This document shows, piece after piece, positions 8,307-17,900 of a stretch of DNA of 64,000 nucleotides; position 1 is the first letter of the stretch; each line of letters opens with the position of its first letter. The DNA lies in the NCBI GenBank assembly GCA_937944105.1, contig CALDZP010000017.1, forward strand, positions 1 through 64,000, written 5' to 3'. Below the pieces are notes generated by a model. It worked only from the letters and a program-made list of their open reading frames with translations, did no database searches and was not told where the DNA came from. Source of the DNA: an uncultured Ignavibacteria bacterium. Lineage in GTDB: Bacteria; Bacteroidota; Ignavibacteria; Ch128b. Both the position numbers and the translations under genes were made by a program.

Positions 8307-9779
8307 ATGTCAGCTAAAATTTATCTGACAATCATAATTTTATTATATGTAATAGGTATAATTTTACTAACTATCATTGGTAAAAAGAAAAAGCAGTCAA
8401 TTGAAACTTATTCAATTGGAAGCAAAAGAGTAAATCCTATTGTTATTGGTTTATCTCTTGCTGTTGGTATGACAAGCGCTGCTACTTTTGTGATTAACCC
8501 GGGACTGGTTTATTTATATGGCTTATCAGGTTTTATTGGCTATGGTATAGCTGCACCATTGGGGATTTATCTAGGATTAATAATCATGTCAAAAAAATTT
8601 TTGAAATTTGGAGAACAAACCCAAGTGCTTACAGTTCCCCAGTGGATTGGTGAAAGATATAAAAGCAAATTTTTTACAATCTTTTATGCAATTATTGCAT
8701 TTCTTCAAATCACATTTGCTGTTCTTATAGTTGTTGGAATTACAATTGTCCTTGCAAATTCATTTGGCGTTACCTATGAATTAGTACTTGTTCTTGTCTT
8801 GTCTTTTTCGGTACTATACTTATTTTTTGGAGGTGGTGTAAATGTTTTGCTTTTTTCGAATGCTCTACAATCTGTTTTTATGATTCTTGCAGCTTTATTA
8901 TTTCTATTTTCAGGTCCAATTTTCTTGGATTTGTCATTAAGTGAACTTTTTAATCAATTAAAAGAGATTGATAGTTCACTTGTTTCTATTACTAATCCAA
9001 ATAGTTTATTATTTAGAGATATTTTTGAAGTGTTCTTTGTTAACTTTTTAGTTGGTGTGGCAATTATTTGTCAGCCACATATTATTTCAAAAGCTTTATA
9101 TCTTAAATCGGAGAAGGACTTGAATAAATATTTAATTACAGTTGTAGTTGTTGCATCTCTTTTCTTTTTTGTCCTGTTTACCGGACTCTATGCAAGAGTT
9201 GCGTTGATTGGTGATTTAGTTAAGCCAGATCAGGCTATTTCAAAATATATTAATCAAACTTTTCCGCCTTTACTACTTGCTATTGTTACTCTTGGAATTA
9301 TATCTGCGGGGTTTTCGACTCTTGATAATATTTTAGTTGTTCTTTCTTCAATTTTCTCGGTAAACATTTTAAAAGAATTTTTAATTAAAATTAAACCGAA
9401 TTTGGATGAAGATAAGCTAAAGAATATTTTATTAATTTCATCTAAAATCTTTCTATTCTTTTTGGCTGTCATCATTTATTTTTTTGCTATCGATCAAATT
9501 TATTATCCCAATCTTTCTGTAGCTATTTTCGCTCAAAATGGTGTTTATGGTTTATTTGTTACTACTTTCTGGCCTATTTTACTTGGACTATTTAGATCAA
9601 CTATTAAAAAAATTTTTGTTTTTCTTGCAAGTTTAATCGCTTTCTTGATTCATTTCGGATTTTACTATCTCAAAATAACTATTTATCACAATAATCCGGG
9701 TGCTACTGCTGCTTTTTCTTTAATCATTAGCGGAATCTTTGTTCTTTGTATTATAATAATTACAAGGATTAAAAAATGA
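8307..9779 (+). CDS. Sodium:solute symporter family transporter
   Basis: A 490-residue, highly hydrophobic inner-membrane protein with about 13 predicted membrane helices, matching the sodium:solute symporter (SSF) family in length. The N-terminal region (GSKRVNPIVIGLSLAVGMTS, residues about 38-57) is the usual SSF signature zone. It should import a small solute with Na+; given the acyl-CoA ligase downstream, a carboxylate is the likely substrate. A GAGG ribosome-binding site precedes the ATG, and the gene overlaps the ligase gene by 4 bases (ATGA). Confidence 0.88.
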   Translation: MSAKIYLTIIILLYVIGIILLTIIGKKKKQSIETYSIGSKRVNPIVIGLSLAVGMTSAATFVINPGLVYLYGLSGFIGYGIAAPLGIYLGLIIMSKKFLKFGEQTQVLTVPQWIGERYKSKFFTIFYAIIAFLQITFAVLIVVGITIVLANSFGVTYELVLVLVLSFSVLYLFFGGGVNVLLFSNALQSVFMILAALLFLFSGPIFLDLSLSELFNQLKEIDSSLVSITNPNSLLFRDIFEVFFVNFLVGVAIICQPHIISKALYLKSEKDLNKYLITVVVVASLFFFVLFTGLYARVALIGDLVKPDQAISKYINQTFPPLLLAIVTLGIISAGFSTLDNILVVLSSIFSVNILKEFLIKIKPNLDEDKLKNILLISSKIFLFFLAVIIYFFAIDQIYYPNLSVAIFAQNGVYGLFVTTFWPILLGLFRSTIKKIFVFLASLIAFLIHFGFYYLKITIYHNNPGATAAFSLIISGIFVLCIIIITRIKK

Positions 9780-11305
9780 TCCCATATGATTGGATATCTA
9801 AATGGGCAATATATTATCCTGATAAAATTGCGATTAAAGAATATGAAAGTAATCGAACATTAACATACTCACAAATTAATAACGTTGCAAATTTTCTTGC
9901 CTCCAAATTTATTAATGATCTTAAATTAACACCTTCTGATCGAGTTGTAATATTAGCAGAAAATTCTCTCGAGCATATCATTTTGTTTTCGGTTTGTCAA
10001 AAGACTGGTTTAATATTAGTTCCATTAAATTATAGGCTTGCTCCGAGGGAAATTGATTATCAACTTTTAGACTCAAACCCATCTTTAATTATTATCGAAA
10101 AAAAGTTTTATGAAAAAGTATATGAACTCGAATCATTTTATAAAACGAAACATAAAATTTATATCGAAGAAATAGCTGAGATTATTGAAAATGAAAAAAA
10201 CACTTTAAACAAATTTAATCCAATTGAAACTTTTGATGAAAATCATCCTATTTTTATCCTTTATACTAGTGGAACAACAGGTACTCCAAAAGGGGCATTA
10301 TATACACATAAAATGCTTTTCTGGAATAGTATAAATACAGCGTTAAGACTTGATATAACTTCTGATGATAAATCTATAAGTTGTACTCCTATGTTTCATA
10401 CAGGTGGGTGGAATGTAATACCAACTCCTTTCTTACATCATGGAGCTTATTTTTGTTTAACAAAAAAATTTGATCCAGATTTGATACTTCAATTACTTGA
10501 AGAAGAAAAAGCTACCATGTTTATGGCAGTGCCCACAATGCTTTCATTTATGGCTCAATCGAAAGAATTTGATAAAGTTAATCTGAATACAGTTAAGTTT
10601 TTCATTGTTGGTGGTGAACCAATGCCATTACCATTAATTGAGGTTTGGCATAAGAAAGATGTTCCAATTAGACAGGGTTATGGACTAACGGAAGTTGGTC
10701 CAAGTGTGACATCTTTACACCAAAATGATGCAATAAGAAAAATGGGTTCAATTGGTAAAATTAATTTTTACTTAAAGTATAGAATTGTTGATGAAAGGGG
10801 TAAAGATGTTAAAACTGGTGAAACCGGTGAATTAATCTTAAAAGGGCCAACGGTTACAACTGGTTACTGGAATAATCAACAAGCAACAAATGAAAATATA
10901 AAAGATGGATGGTTTTACACTGGGGATTTGGTTTGTGAAGATGAAGAGGGCTTTTTATTTATTGTTGATAGAAAGAAAAATATGTTTATTTCGGGTGGAG
11001 AAAATGTTTATCCCGCAGAAATAGAAAGATTGCTATATACACATCCTTGTATTGAAGAAGTAGCTGTAATTGGTGTTCCGGATGAAAAGTGGGGCGAGGT
11101 TGGTAAAGCATTTATTAAATTAAAGGAAGGTAAATCAATTACAGTTGAAGAGCTTCGAAATTTTATGGAAGGTAATTTGGCTCGTTATAAAATTCCTAAG
11201 TATTTTGAATTTGTTAATCAAATACCCAAAACTGAGACAGGTAAAATTGATAAAAAAGTTCTTCTCAAATTACACTTACAATCAACTAATCAATCATTAA
11301 AATAA
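9776..11305 (+). CDS. Acyl-CoA ligase (AMP-forming, ANL superfamily)
   Basis: A 509-residue adenylate-forming enzyme that activates a carboxylic acid with ATP and joins it to CoA. Motifs in order are the P-loop YTSGTTGTPKGA (about residues 163-174), YGLTEVGP, GWFYTGD, the hinge near DRKKNM, and the catalytic lysine motif PKTETGKIDKK near the C terminus. Length matches fatty-acid or medium-chain acyl-CoA ligases. The start overlaps the symporter stop by 4 bases, so uptake and activation are translationally coupled. Chain length or aromatic preference cannot be read from sequence. Confidence 0.92.
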   Translation: MIPYDWISKWAIYYPDKIAIKEYESNRTLTYSQINNVANFLASKFINDLKLTPSDRVVILAENSLEHIILFSVCQKTGLILVPLNYRLAPREIDYQLLDSNPSLIIIEKKFYEKVYELESFYKTKHKIYIEEIAEIIENEKNTLNKFNPIETFDENHPIFILYTSGTTGTPKGALYTHKMLFWNSINTALRLDITSDDKSISCTPMFHTGGWNVIPTPFLHHGAYFCLTKKFDPDLILQLLEEEKATMFMAVPTMLSFMAQSKEFDKVNLNTVKFFIVGGEPMPLPLIEVWHKKDVPIRQGYGLTEVGPSVTSLHQNDAIRKMGSIGKINFYLKYRIVDERGKDVKTGETGELILKGPTVTTGYWNNQQATNENIKDGWFYTGDLVCEDEEGFLFIVDRKKNMFISGGENVYPAEIERLLYTHPCIEEVAVIGVPDEKWGEVGKAFIKLKEGKSITVEELRNFMEGNLARYKIPKYFEFVNQIPKTETGKIDKKVLLKLHLQSTNQSLK

Positions 11306-11319
11306 AAATGGAGGACTAC

Positions 11320-11823
11320 ATGAAATTAAAATCAATTTTTGTCGTTCTTTTAATTTCTCTCCTTCTTGTTGCATGCAAAAAGGAAGAATCTAACACTGAA
11401 CCAACTAAACCAAAGGATGCAATTTTAGGAACCTGGGTTTCTGAGGGTAATAATGTAGCTTTGGGTTTAAGGGTTGTTTTAAAGACAAAAAAGATAGTTG
11501 CAACTTTCAATGAAAATAAAACATATACAGTTGTTGCAACAGATAGCAACGATGTCTCTGTAACTTATACTGGCACATATCAATCAGCAGAGGTTTCTGA
11601 TACATTAATTCATCCGATTACATTAACTCAACAAACACCTGTTGCTTTGACTTCTCAGGGAATTTATCAAGTTAAAGGGAATGTAATGACTTATGAAGTA
11701 ATCCAGGTAAATCCACCATTGCAAGGATTCACACCCCCGACAGTCGAAGAAGGATTTGGTAGTACAAAATATAATGGGGTTAAACTTGGATCATATTGGG
11801 TCCAAATATTTGTTAAACAGTAA
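11320..11823 (+). CDS. Small lipoprotein, lipocalin-like
   Basis: A 167-residue predicted lipoprotein. The signal peptide ends at a lipobox LVAC with C19 as the lipidation site, followed by a Lys/Glu/Thr-rich linker. The mature part begins with ILGTWVSEG, the pattern of lipocalin-like bacterial lipoproteins, and is rich in beta strand. I chose ATG 11320 instead of the in-frame ATG at 11308, because GGAGG (11310-11314) sits five bases before 11320 and the lipoprotein signal begins there. It lies 14 bases after the ligase gene and before a terminator, so it closes the first transcription unit of the island. Function unknown; it may bind the transported hydrophobic acid. Confidence 0.75.
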   Translation: MKLKSIFVVLLISLLLVACKKEESNTEPTKPKDAILGTWVSEGNNVALGLRVVLKTKKIVATFNENKTYTVVATDSNDVSVTYTGTYQSAEVSDTLIHPITLTQQTPVALTSQGIYQVKGNVMTYEVIQVNPPLQGFTPPTVEEGFGSTKYNGVKLGSYWVQIFVKQ

Positions 11824-11857
11824 AATTGCTATGCCTTGATCCTAAAATATAGTTTGA

Positions 11858-11900
11858 TGTCACCCCCTCAAAAATTTAGAGAGGGTGACATTATTATTTT
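11858..11900 (+). terminator. Intrinsic terminator or attenuator inside the island
   Basis: TGTCACC...TC (11858-11869) pairs with GAGGGTGACA (11881-11890), with two unpaired C in the left arm, and a T-rich stretch follows. It separates the lipoprotein gene from the barrel gene and may reduce rather than abolish read-through. Confidence 0.65.
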
Positions 11901-11940
11901 ATTGATGCGTTTTTTATTATAAAATTTTTATGAGGTGCAT

Positions 11941-13473
11941 ATGCGATTATTTTTAGTTTTATTTTTTACAATCAATTTAATAGTACATGCTCAGGATGAA
12001 ATAGATGATACTCAAATTAAAGAGTTTCAATTTATCGGTTATTCATTTACAAGATTTTCTACAACTAATATTTCACCTACTGCTGATATTCTTCAAGGTC
12101 AGGTAATTGGAAGATTATTTGGACAAAATTCCACTACAACAGTTCCACAAACAGCTGTTTATTTTGAACAAAGGTTTGTTCCATTTTTCGTATACCAACC
12201 AAAAATTTTAGATGGTTATGCTACATTCAGATCTTTGTTTAAAGTTGATTACACATGGGGTGATCAAGCTTATGGAGTTGGTAATAATCGTGGCGGAGCT
12301 ATTAATGCAGGACAAATTAATTTACAAACTTTAATGGCAAATATTGAAATTAAACCATCTGATGATTTTAACTTTGTTATTGGATTGCAGAGACTATTCG
12401 ATAATGTCAGAGATCCCAATGTTAATTCACTTCAAACTTTTCAAACTAGTGCTTATAAACTATCTTATTGGGGTACTCAGGCAGTTGGTATAAATTCGTT
12501 TTTCAAATTAAATCCCTGGACTTCAGGAAGAATAGGTATGTTTCAACTTTGGGAAAATGAGATTAGGAAAGATGATGATGTTGTTCTCTGGATGTTAGAT
12601 TTAGAATCAAGGGTTCAACCTTTATTAGAAATTGGAGTTGATTTTTGGTATTGTTTTGACAGAGCAAAAAATTCTGGTGGAATTAGTGTACTTGGACAAG
12701 GTTTAAATTCTGCCTTAGCAGAATATAATGGTGCCTTTAGATTAAATTTGCCTGGAACCTCGCAAAAATATACTGCAGACCTTTACTGGTTGGGAAGTCA
12801 TCTGTCCTACAATCGAGACTTTTTAATGGGGAGATGGTGGTTCGACGCTTTTATTATGACTAATCTTGGTCGAATTGATTCAATTATCAATGAAAAAAGT
12901 TATAAAGCAGCTTCTATTTTTGGGTTGTCTGCTAATGGAATGGTTTCATATAAATATGGTATGACGGCAAATGATAAAATTAGTTTGGAATTTCTATTTT
13001 CGACCGGTGATAATAATAATGCAAAAGACGGAAAAATTAATTCTGTAATTACTGGTAATGTTTATGGTTCTCCAGTTGGTATTTATAGTGCACATCGTGC
13101 TTTTTTACTATTTCCAGATCCTCAAGTGGTTAATAGGTACTATTCAGCAGTTCATGATATTTCTAATATGGGACTTGGAGTAACAGCAATTTATCTCAAT
13201 TTTTCAAAAGATTTTATACCTAATCGATTTAATGGAAAAATTGGATTAGCTTCTGCAATTTCAAATATTATACCGAATGGTGGTGGTTCACTAATTGGTA
13301 ATGAAATAAATCTTGAGTTTAGATATAACCTTAAAGTTTATCTGACCTTAACAATGAGTTTAAGTTATCTATCACTGGGTAATTTTTACAATGCTCCTTC
13401 AATTACATATTTTAATCAACGACCAAATAATCCATGGGTAATATTTACTACATTAAACTGGTTAATGTTTTAA
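11941..13473 (+). CDS. Outer-membrane beta-barrel protein (porin/alginate-export-like)
   Basis: A 510-residue secreted protein with a signal peptide (residues 1 to about 19, cleavage near VHA-QDE) and alternating aromatic beta strands to a C-terminal aromatic residue (F), as in outer-membrane barrels. The layout resembles alginate-export/substrate porins used for hydrophobic or acidic compounds. The ATG at 11941 has GAGG (11932-11935) five bases upstream; an in-frame GTG at 11935 overlaps that site and is a less likely start. It follows a transporter, a ligase and a lipoprotein, so an uptake role for the same substrate is a reasonable inference. Confidence 0.72.
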   Translation: MRLFLVLFFTINLIVHAQDEIDDTQIKEFQFIGYSFTRFSTTNISPTADILQGQVIGRLFGQNSTTTVPQTAVYFEQRFVPFFVYQPKILDGYATFRSLFKVDYTWGDQAYGVGNNRGGAINAGQINLQTLMANIEIKPSDDFNFVIGLQRLFDNVRDPNVNSLQTFQTSAYKLSYWGTQAVGINSFFKLNPWTSGRIGMFQLWENEIRKDDDVVLWMLDLESRVQPLLEIGVDFWYCFDRAKNSGGISVLGQGLNSALAEYNGAFRLNLPGTSQKYTADLYWLGSHLSYNRDFLMGRWWFDAFIMTNLGRIDSIINEKSYKAASIFGLSANGMVSYKYGMTANDKISLEFLFSTGDNNNAKDGKINSVITGNVYGSPVGIYSAHRAFLLFPDPQVVNRYYSAVHDISNMGLGVTAIYLNFSKDFIPNRFNGKIGLASAISNIIPNGGGSLIGNEINLEFRYNLKVYLTLTMSLSYLSLGNFYNAPSITYFNQRPNNPWVIFTTLNWLMF

Positions 13474-13483
13474 TGAGGTTGTT

Positions 13484-14428
13484 ATGAAACTGAATTTATT
13501 TTTTATAGCTGTTTTGTTTTTAAGTATCATATTCAACTGTTGCTCCGGTTTTATCCATACTAAAAAGCCGCCGCTCGAATTTTCTGATATTGATTATGGT
13601 TTTGATGTAAAATATACCGATTCCTCTCCAAAGTTAGCATATATTGACGAAGGTAAGGGTGATGTTGTACTGCTTATTCATGGACTTGCAAGTAATGCAG
13701 GTTTCTGGAGATATAATATACCTGAGCTTTCAAAACATTTTCATGTTATTGCATTGGATCTTCCAGGATATGGGAAATCTGAAAAGGGTAACTATTCATA
13801 TAAAATGACTTTTTTTGCACAGACAATTAAAAATTTCCTGGATGATTTGAAAATAGATAAAGTTAATTTTGTTGGTCATTCAATGGGTGGACAAATTGGA
13901 ATTTGGTTCTCGATAATGTATCCTGAAAAAGTAAATAAACTTATTCTTGCTTCATCAGCTGGATTTGAAAAATTTAATAAAGGAGAAGGCGAATGGTTAA
14001 AAAGTGTAGTTAATGTGAGAAGTATAAAATCTACTAATGAAGAAGGTGTTAGACGAAATCTTAGTAATAATTTTTATAATTGGAATAATAAATTGGAATG
14101 GATGGTTGAAGAAAGAGTTAGAATGTCAAAAGCAAAAGAATTTGATTTATTTGCCAGAGCTGTTTCAAAATCTGTAGCTGGAATGATTGATGAACCTACT
14201 TACAATAAACTTGATCAAATTAAAGTACCGACTTTGATTATTTATGGTAATAAAGATGGATTAATACCAAATCCTTATTTACATCCTGGCTTTGCTGCAG
14301 ATATATTTACTATAGGAAAAGAAAAAATAATTGGCTCTGTATTGGTAGAAATCAAAGATTGTGGTCATATGATAATGATTGAAAGACCCGTCGAATTTAA
14401 TAGAGCTATTATAGAGTTTTTAAAGTAA
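13484..14428 (+). CDS. Secreted alpha/beta-hydrolase
   Basis: A 314-residue alpha/beta-hydrolase with an N-terminal export signal ending near NCCSG (possible but non-canonical lipobox). The oxyanion HG motif is LIHGLAS (64-70), the nucleophile S133 lies in GHSMGG, the acid is D258 in GNKDGL, and the base is H295 in CGHMI. It should hydrolyse an ester or related bond in the periplasm or at the outer membrane. It starts 10 bases after the barrel gene with GAGG upstream. In this context it could release the carboxylic acid that the island then imports and activates. The substrate is not known. Confidence 0.85.
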   Translation: MKLNLFFIAVLFLSIIFNCCSGFIHTKKPPLEFSDIDYGFDVKYTDSSPKLAYIDEGKGDVVLLIHGLASNAGFWRYNIPELSKHFHVIALDLPGYGKSEKGNYSYKMTFFAQTIKNFLDDLKIDKVNFVGHSMGGQIGIWFSIMYPEKVNKLILASSAGFEKFNKGEGEWLKSVVNVRSIKSTNEEGVRRNLSNNFYNWNNKLEWMVEERVRMSKAKEFDLFARAVSKSVAGMIDEPTYNKLDQIKVPTLIIYGNKDGLIPNPYLHPGFAADIFTIGKEKIIGSVLVEIKDCGHMIMIERPVEFNRAIIEFLK

Positions 14429-14808
14429 AAATGTGGTTCTCAAAAGATGAATTAAGCAATTAAAAAAGGGGAATTGTTTTAAATATTTACTACAAATAAC
14501 TTGATTACATTAACGTTTATTTTATATTTATACTGATTTGAAGAATTCTAAAAATTTTAATTTTTCAACCCTTTTGTTATATATTCCTATAACATAACTA
14601 ATGTAAGTAATTACTTAATAAATTTTATTAATTTTCTTACAAAATTTAACATAGATTTAGTTGTTTATTTTTTTACTTTTACAATAAGAAAAATTTTGAA
14701 TTATGATAATTAAATTTTTTCTCCAGATTAAGTTTATGGTTCTATAATGCTTATGCGGGAAGGGAGAAGTTAGATCGTAAAAAAATTAAAATTAATGAGG
14801 GTGATAAA
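14429..14808. other. AT-rich intergenic region before the T9SS cluster
   Basis: About 380 bases with no convincing gene. It must contain the promoter of the following cluster; a TATAAT box is visible at 14743-14748 but no good -35 partner. I see no riboswitch fold. Confidence 0.5.
14743..14748 (+). promoter_or_regulatory. Candidate -10 box for the small protein/T9SS cluster
   Basis: TATAAT lies 61 bases before the ATG of the 38-residue protein. No convincing -35 element is found 17 bases upstream, so this is weak, and AT-rich sequence gives such matches by chance. Confidence 0.2.
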
Positions 14809-14925
14809 ATGACAAAAAATAGAAAACCTCGTCAAAGGACAAATTCTACGGGGGATTATTTTCTTATAACATTTATTATTATTGTTTCAATACTATTTTT
14901 TGCTTCATCGAAAATATGGAGCTAA
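14809..14925 (+). CDS. Tiny single-span membrane protein, SSxIWS family (copy 1)
   Basis: A 38-residue protein. The N terminus is strongly basic (KNRKPRQR), followed by NSTGD, a hydrophobic span of about 19-20 residues, and the C-terminal end SSKIWS. Positive-inside topology would put the IWS tail in the periplasm. GAGGG (14797-14801) lies 7 bases before the ATG, supporting translation. The same pattern (basic, NS-GD, span, SSQIWS stop) recurs in a 39-residue gene at 21690-21809, on the other side of the three T9SS cargo genes. The matching ends in two separate places argue that both are real genes. No known family comes to mind. Confidence 0.7.
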   Translation: MTKNRKPRQRTNSTGDYFLITFIIIVSILFFASSKIWS

Positions 14926-14983
14926 AAAAATATGAGAGAATTATATTTTAAATTTAAGAAATTTTTAAACACATAGAGGTTTT

Positions 14984-17900
14984 ATGTTAAATAAAATATT
15001 TACATGTTTTTTTATTTTTATCTCCATATCAACATTGTGTTTTGCTCAGGGCCCTGGTGGAATTGGTGATAATACAACATTAAAATTATGGTTAAAGGCT
15101 GATGATTTAAGTCTAAACGATGGTGATCCAGTAGATAATTGGCCAGATGCATCAGGAAATGGGAATCATGCTTCGCAAGGAACAGTGGTTAATCAACCCA
15201 CTTTTTATACAAATGTTATAAATGGGAAACCCGCTGTTTCATTTGATGGAATAAATGACTATTTAACCGGTTCATTAGGTGCTCTAAATTCACCATTTAC
15301 AATTATAATTGTAGGTTATTTTGATTATGTTAATCAACCTGCTGGAGATTATGATTACTTAATAAATTTAGGAAATGGAACACCTAATGCTAATGTAAGC
15401 ATGTCAAGATGGGCAAGTGATGGTTCGAATAACAATAAGTATTATGTTTATAATGGTAGTGCTGTTTATTATGGACCGGTATTAAATGGTAATCAGTGGT
15501 TATTACTTTCTGCTGTTCATAAAACAAGTGCACCGAGAAATAATCTTTTTATCAATGGTACTGCACAAACGGTTGATGATTATCCAGCTTTGTTAAACAC
15601 AAATGGTTCTTATACTTTAGGTCGATTCGAACCTACTGCAACGCATTATCTTTATGGGAAAATTGCCGAGGTTATTGTTTATAACTACGCACTAAACTCT
15701 GCTGAGAGAACTTTAGTTGAAAATTACCTTTCTGAAAAATACAATCTCTCCATAAGTAATGATAAATATTCAAACACTGCCGGATATAGTTTCGATCTAA
15801 GAGGAATTGGGAAAGAAAATGATGGTACACATACTCCATCCAAAACTTCAAAGGGATTGGAATTAATTGATGCAGGTTATTTACAGGATAATGGTGATTA
15901 TGTTTTATTCGCACATAATACAAGTTCAAATTCTGAAGTAAATACAGATTTGCCAGCCTACCATAAAGCAAGGTGGAGTAGGATTTGGTTTTTAGATTTT
16001 AATGATGTTTCTTCAAATGGTGGTAATATTACTTTTACATTTGATTTGAGTGAATCAGGTTTGGGGGGTGCTCCTTTTGCTCAGCAAAATTATACATTAC
16101 TTTATCGTGCTGGTACAAGTGGTATTTTTTCAGTTATAGATTCTTCAGCTTCCGTTTCTGGTGACCAAATAAGTTTTACAGTTAATGTTAACTCTTTAAG
16201 TGATGGATACTTTACTCTGGGTAGAAGAGGACCATTAACAATTACCAAGCAAATTAAGCCAGCAAATTTTGGTTCTATTTCTGGTCCCACTTCAGTAGAT
16301 TATGGTAACAATGTGTCATTTACAATTGCCCCAGCACCAGGAACTCATATTGGAATGTTACTTGACAATAATTCACCCAAAGGAGCAATTACTTCATATA
16401 CAATTAATTATGTTATGGAAGATCACACTATAATTGCAACATTTGGTTATAATGCTTCAATGGTTTTTGGTAGTCCAGATATAATTGTCAATGAATGGTC
16501 ACAAGGCGCTTCTGCTAACCAAGAATGGATAGAATTACTTGTAGTAGGAGACACAACTTCTCCGAATGTGGATTTGAGGGGTTATAAAATTCTTGCAAAT
16601 GTAACCAGTCCTGTTTCTTCAGCACCTACGTACTATATTGAATTTACAAATAATTCAATGTGGTCTTCTGTTCAGCGAGGTAGTATAATTGTGCTGTACA
16701 ATGGTAACAATAAGGATGCTTCATTGCCCGCTGATGATTTTTCACTTTCAGGGGACTTTAAAGTTGTTATACCACATAATAATTCAACTTATTTCAATGT
16801 AGTTGGAACGGGTGTCTGGAATAATACATCTAATGAGTTTTTTAATAATTTAAATGTTAATGATTATCCAATTATTTTTGATAATGAATGGATTCCAAAT
16901 TTTGATTGGGGTTATCAGGGTCCTGGTGTTGCAATACATCCTGGAACGGGACAATTAGCTTATTATACTTCATATTACGGTAATTGGGGAAATCCAAATT
17001 ATTGGGAAGTTACACTCTCTACCAGTGGTTATCCAGCAAGAGATAATGGTGGTGATAATTTGATTTTTGTTAATGCAATGAGATTAAACAGACCATCTAT
17101 TCAAATAATTCCTCCTGCAAGTCCTGTCCCATCAGAATCAGGAACGCAGTTAAACTTTACAATTAAATTTGGTACTGAGATTCCAGTATATAATGTAGTT
17201 GGAGTCTCCTTTAAATTTAGAAGGGGTTGGCAGTATTATTTTAAGTTGACAGGTGCATTTTACTCTGCTCCATCACAAAGTTTATTTGCATCAGGAAGTG
17301 CTTTTGTAGATACTACAACTGAATCCGGTGTAATTAATTTTGCAGCTATTAGAAACAATAATTCTGAAACATATACGGGGACTGGGGGCACAATTACTAC
17401 ACTACCACTCGTAATTGTGCAAGATTTACCAAATGCAGCGAATGTTAATTTCTTTCTTACAGATGTTTATACGCTTGATAATAATGGAGAATATATTCCA
17501 CTAACCCAAGTTACTTATCAATATAATTTAACATTTTTAAGTTCTTCCGGTGGAAATATGATTTATAGAGTTGGTAAAGGGGATTCAGATCATGATGGCG
17601 ATGTAGATTTAGATGATGTTTCTGCATTAGCTTTACGGTTTGGTGAACAGGGAGGCGCTGTTCAAGGTATCATTAATTGGAATACCTGTTCTGTGATTAC
17701 CCGTGATCCATGGGGAGTTGATGCAGGAAGAAATCCAGCAACTGATGTTTTAGCAGTTTGGTGCGATCACAATGGTGATGGCAGGGTTGGAAATCTGGAT
17801 ATATTACAAATTGGTTTCTGCTGGAGTAGCACATATTCCTATTCCAAAAAGAAAGTTGAAAATTTAGCAGAATCAAATAGTAAAATTAAATATAGAATTA

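Noticed and set aside
14701-14808. Riboswitch upstream of the T9SS cluster
   Set aside because: No conserved core or stable multi-stem fold is visible, and GC content is too low to support one by eye.
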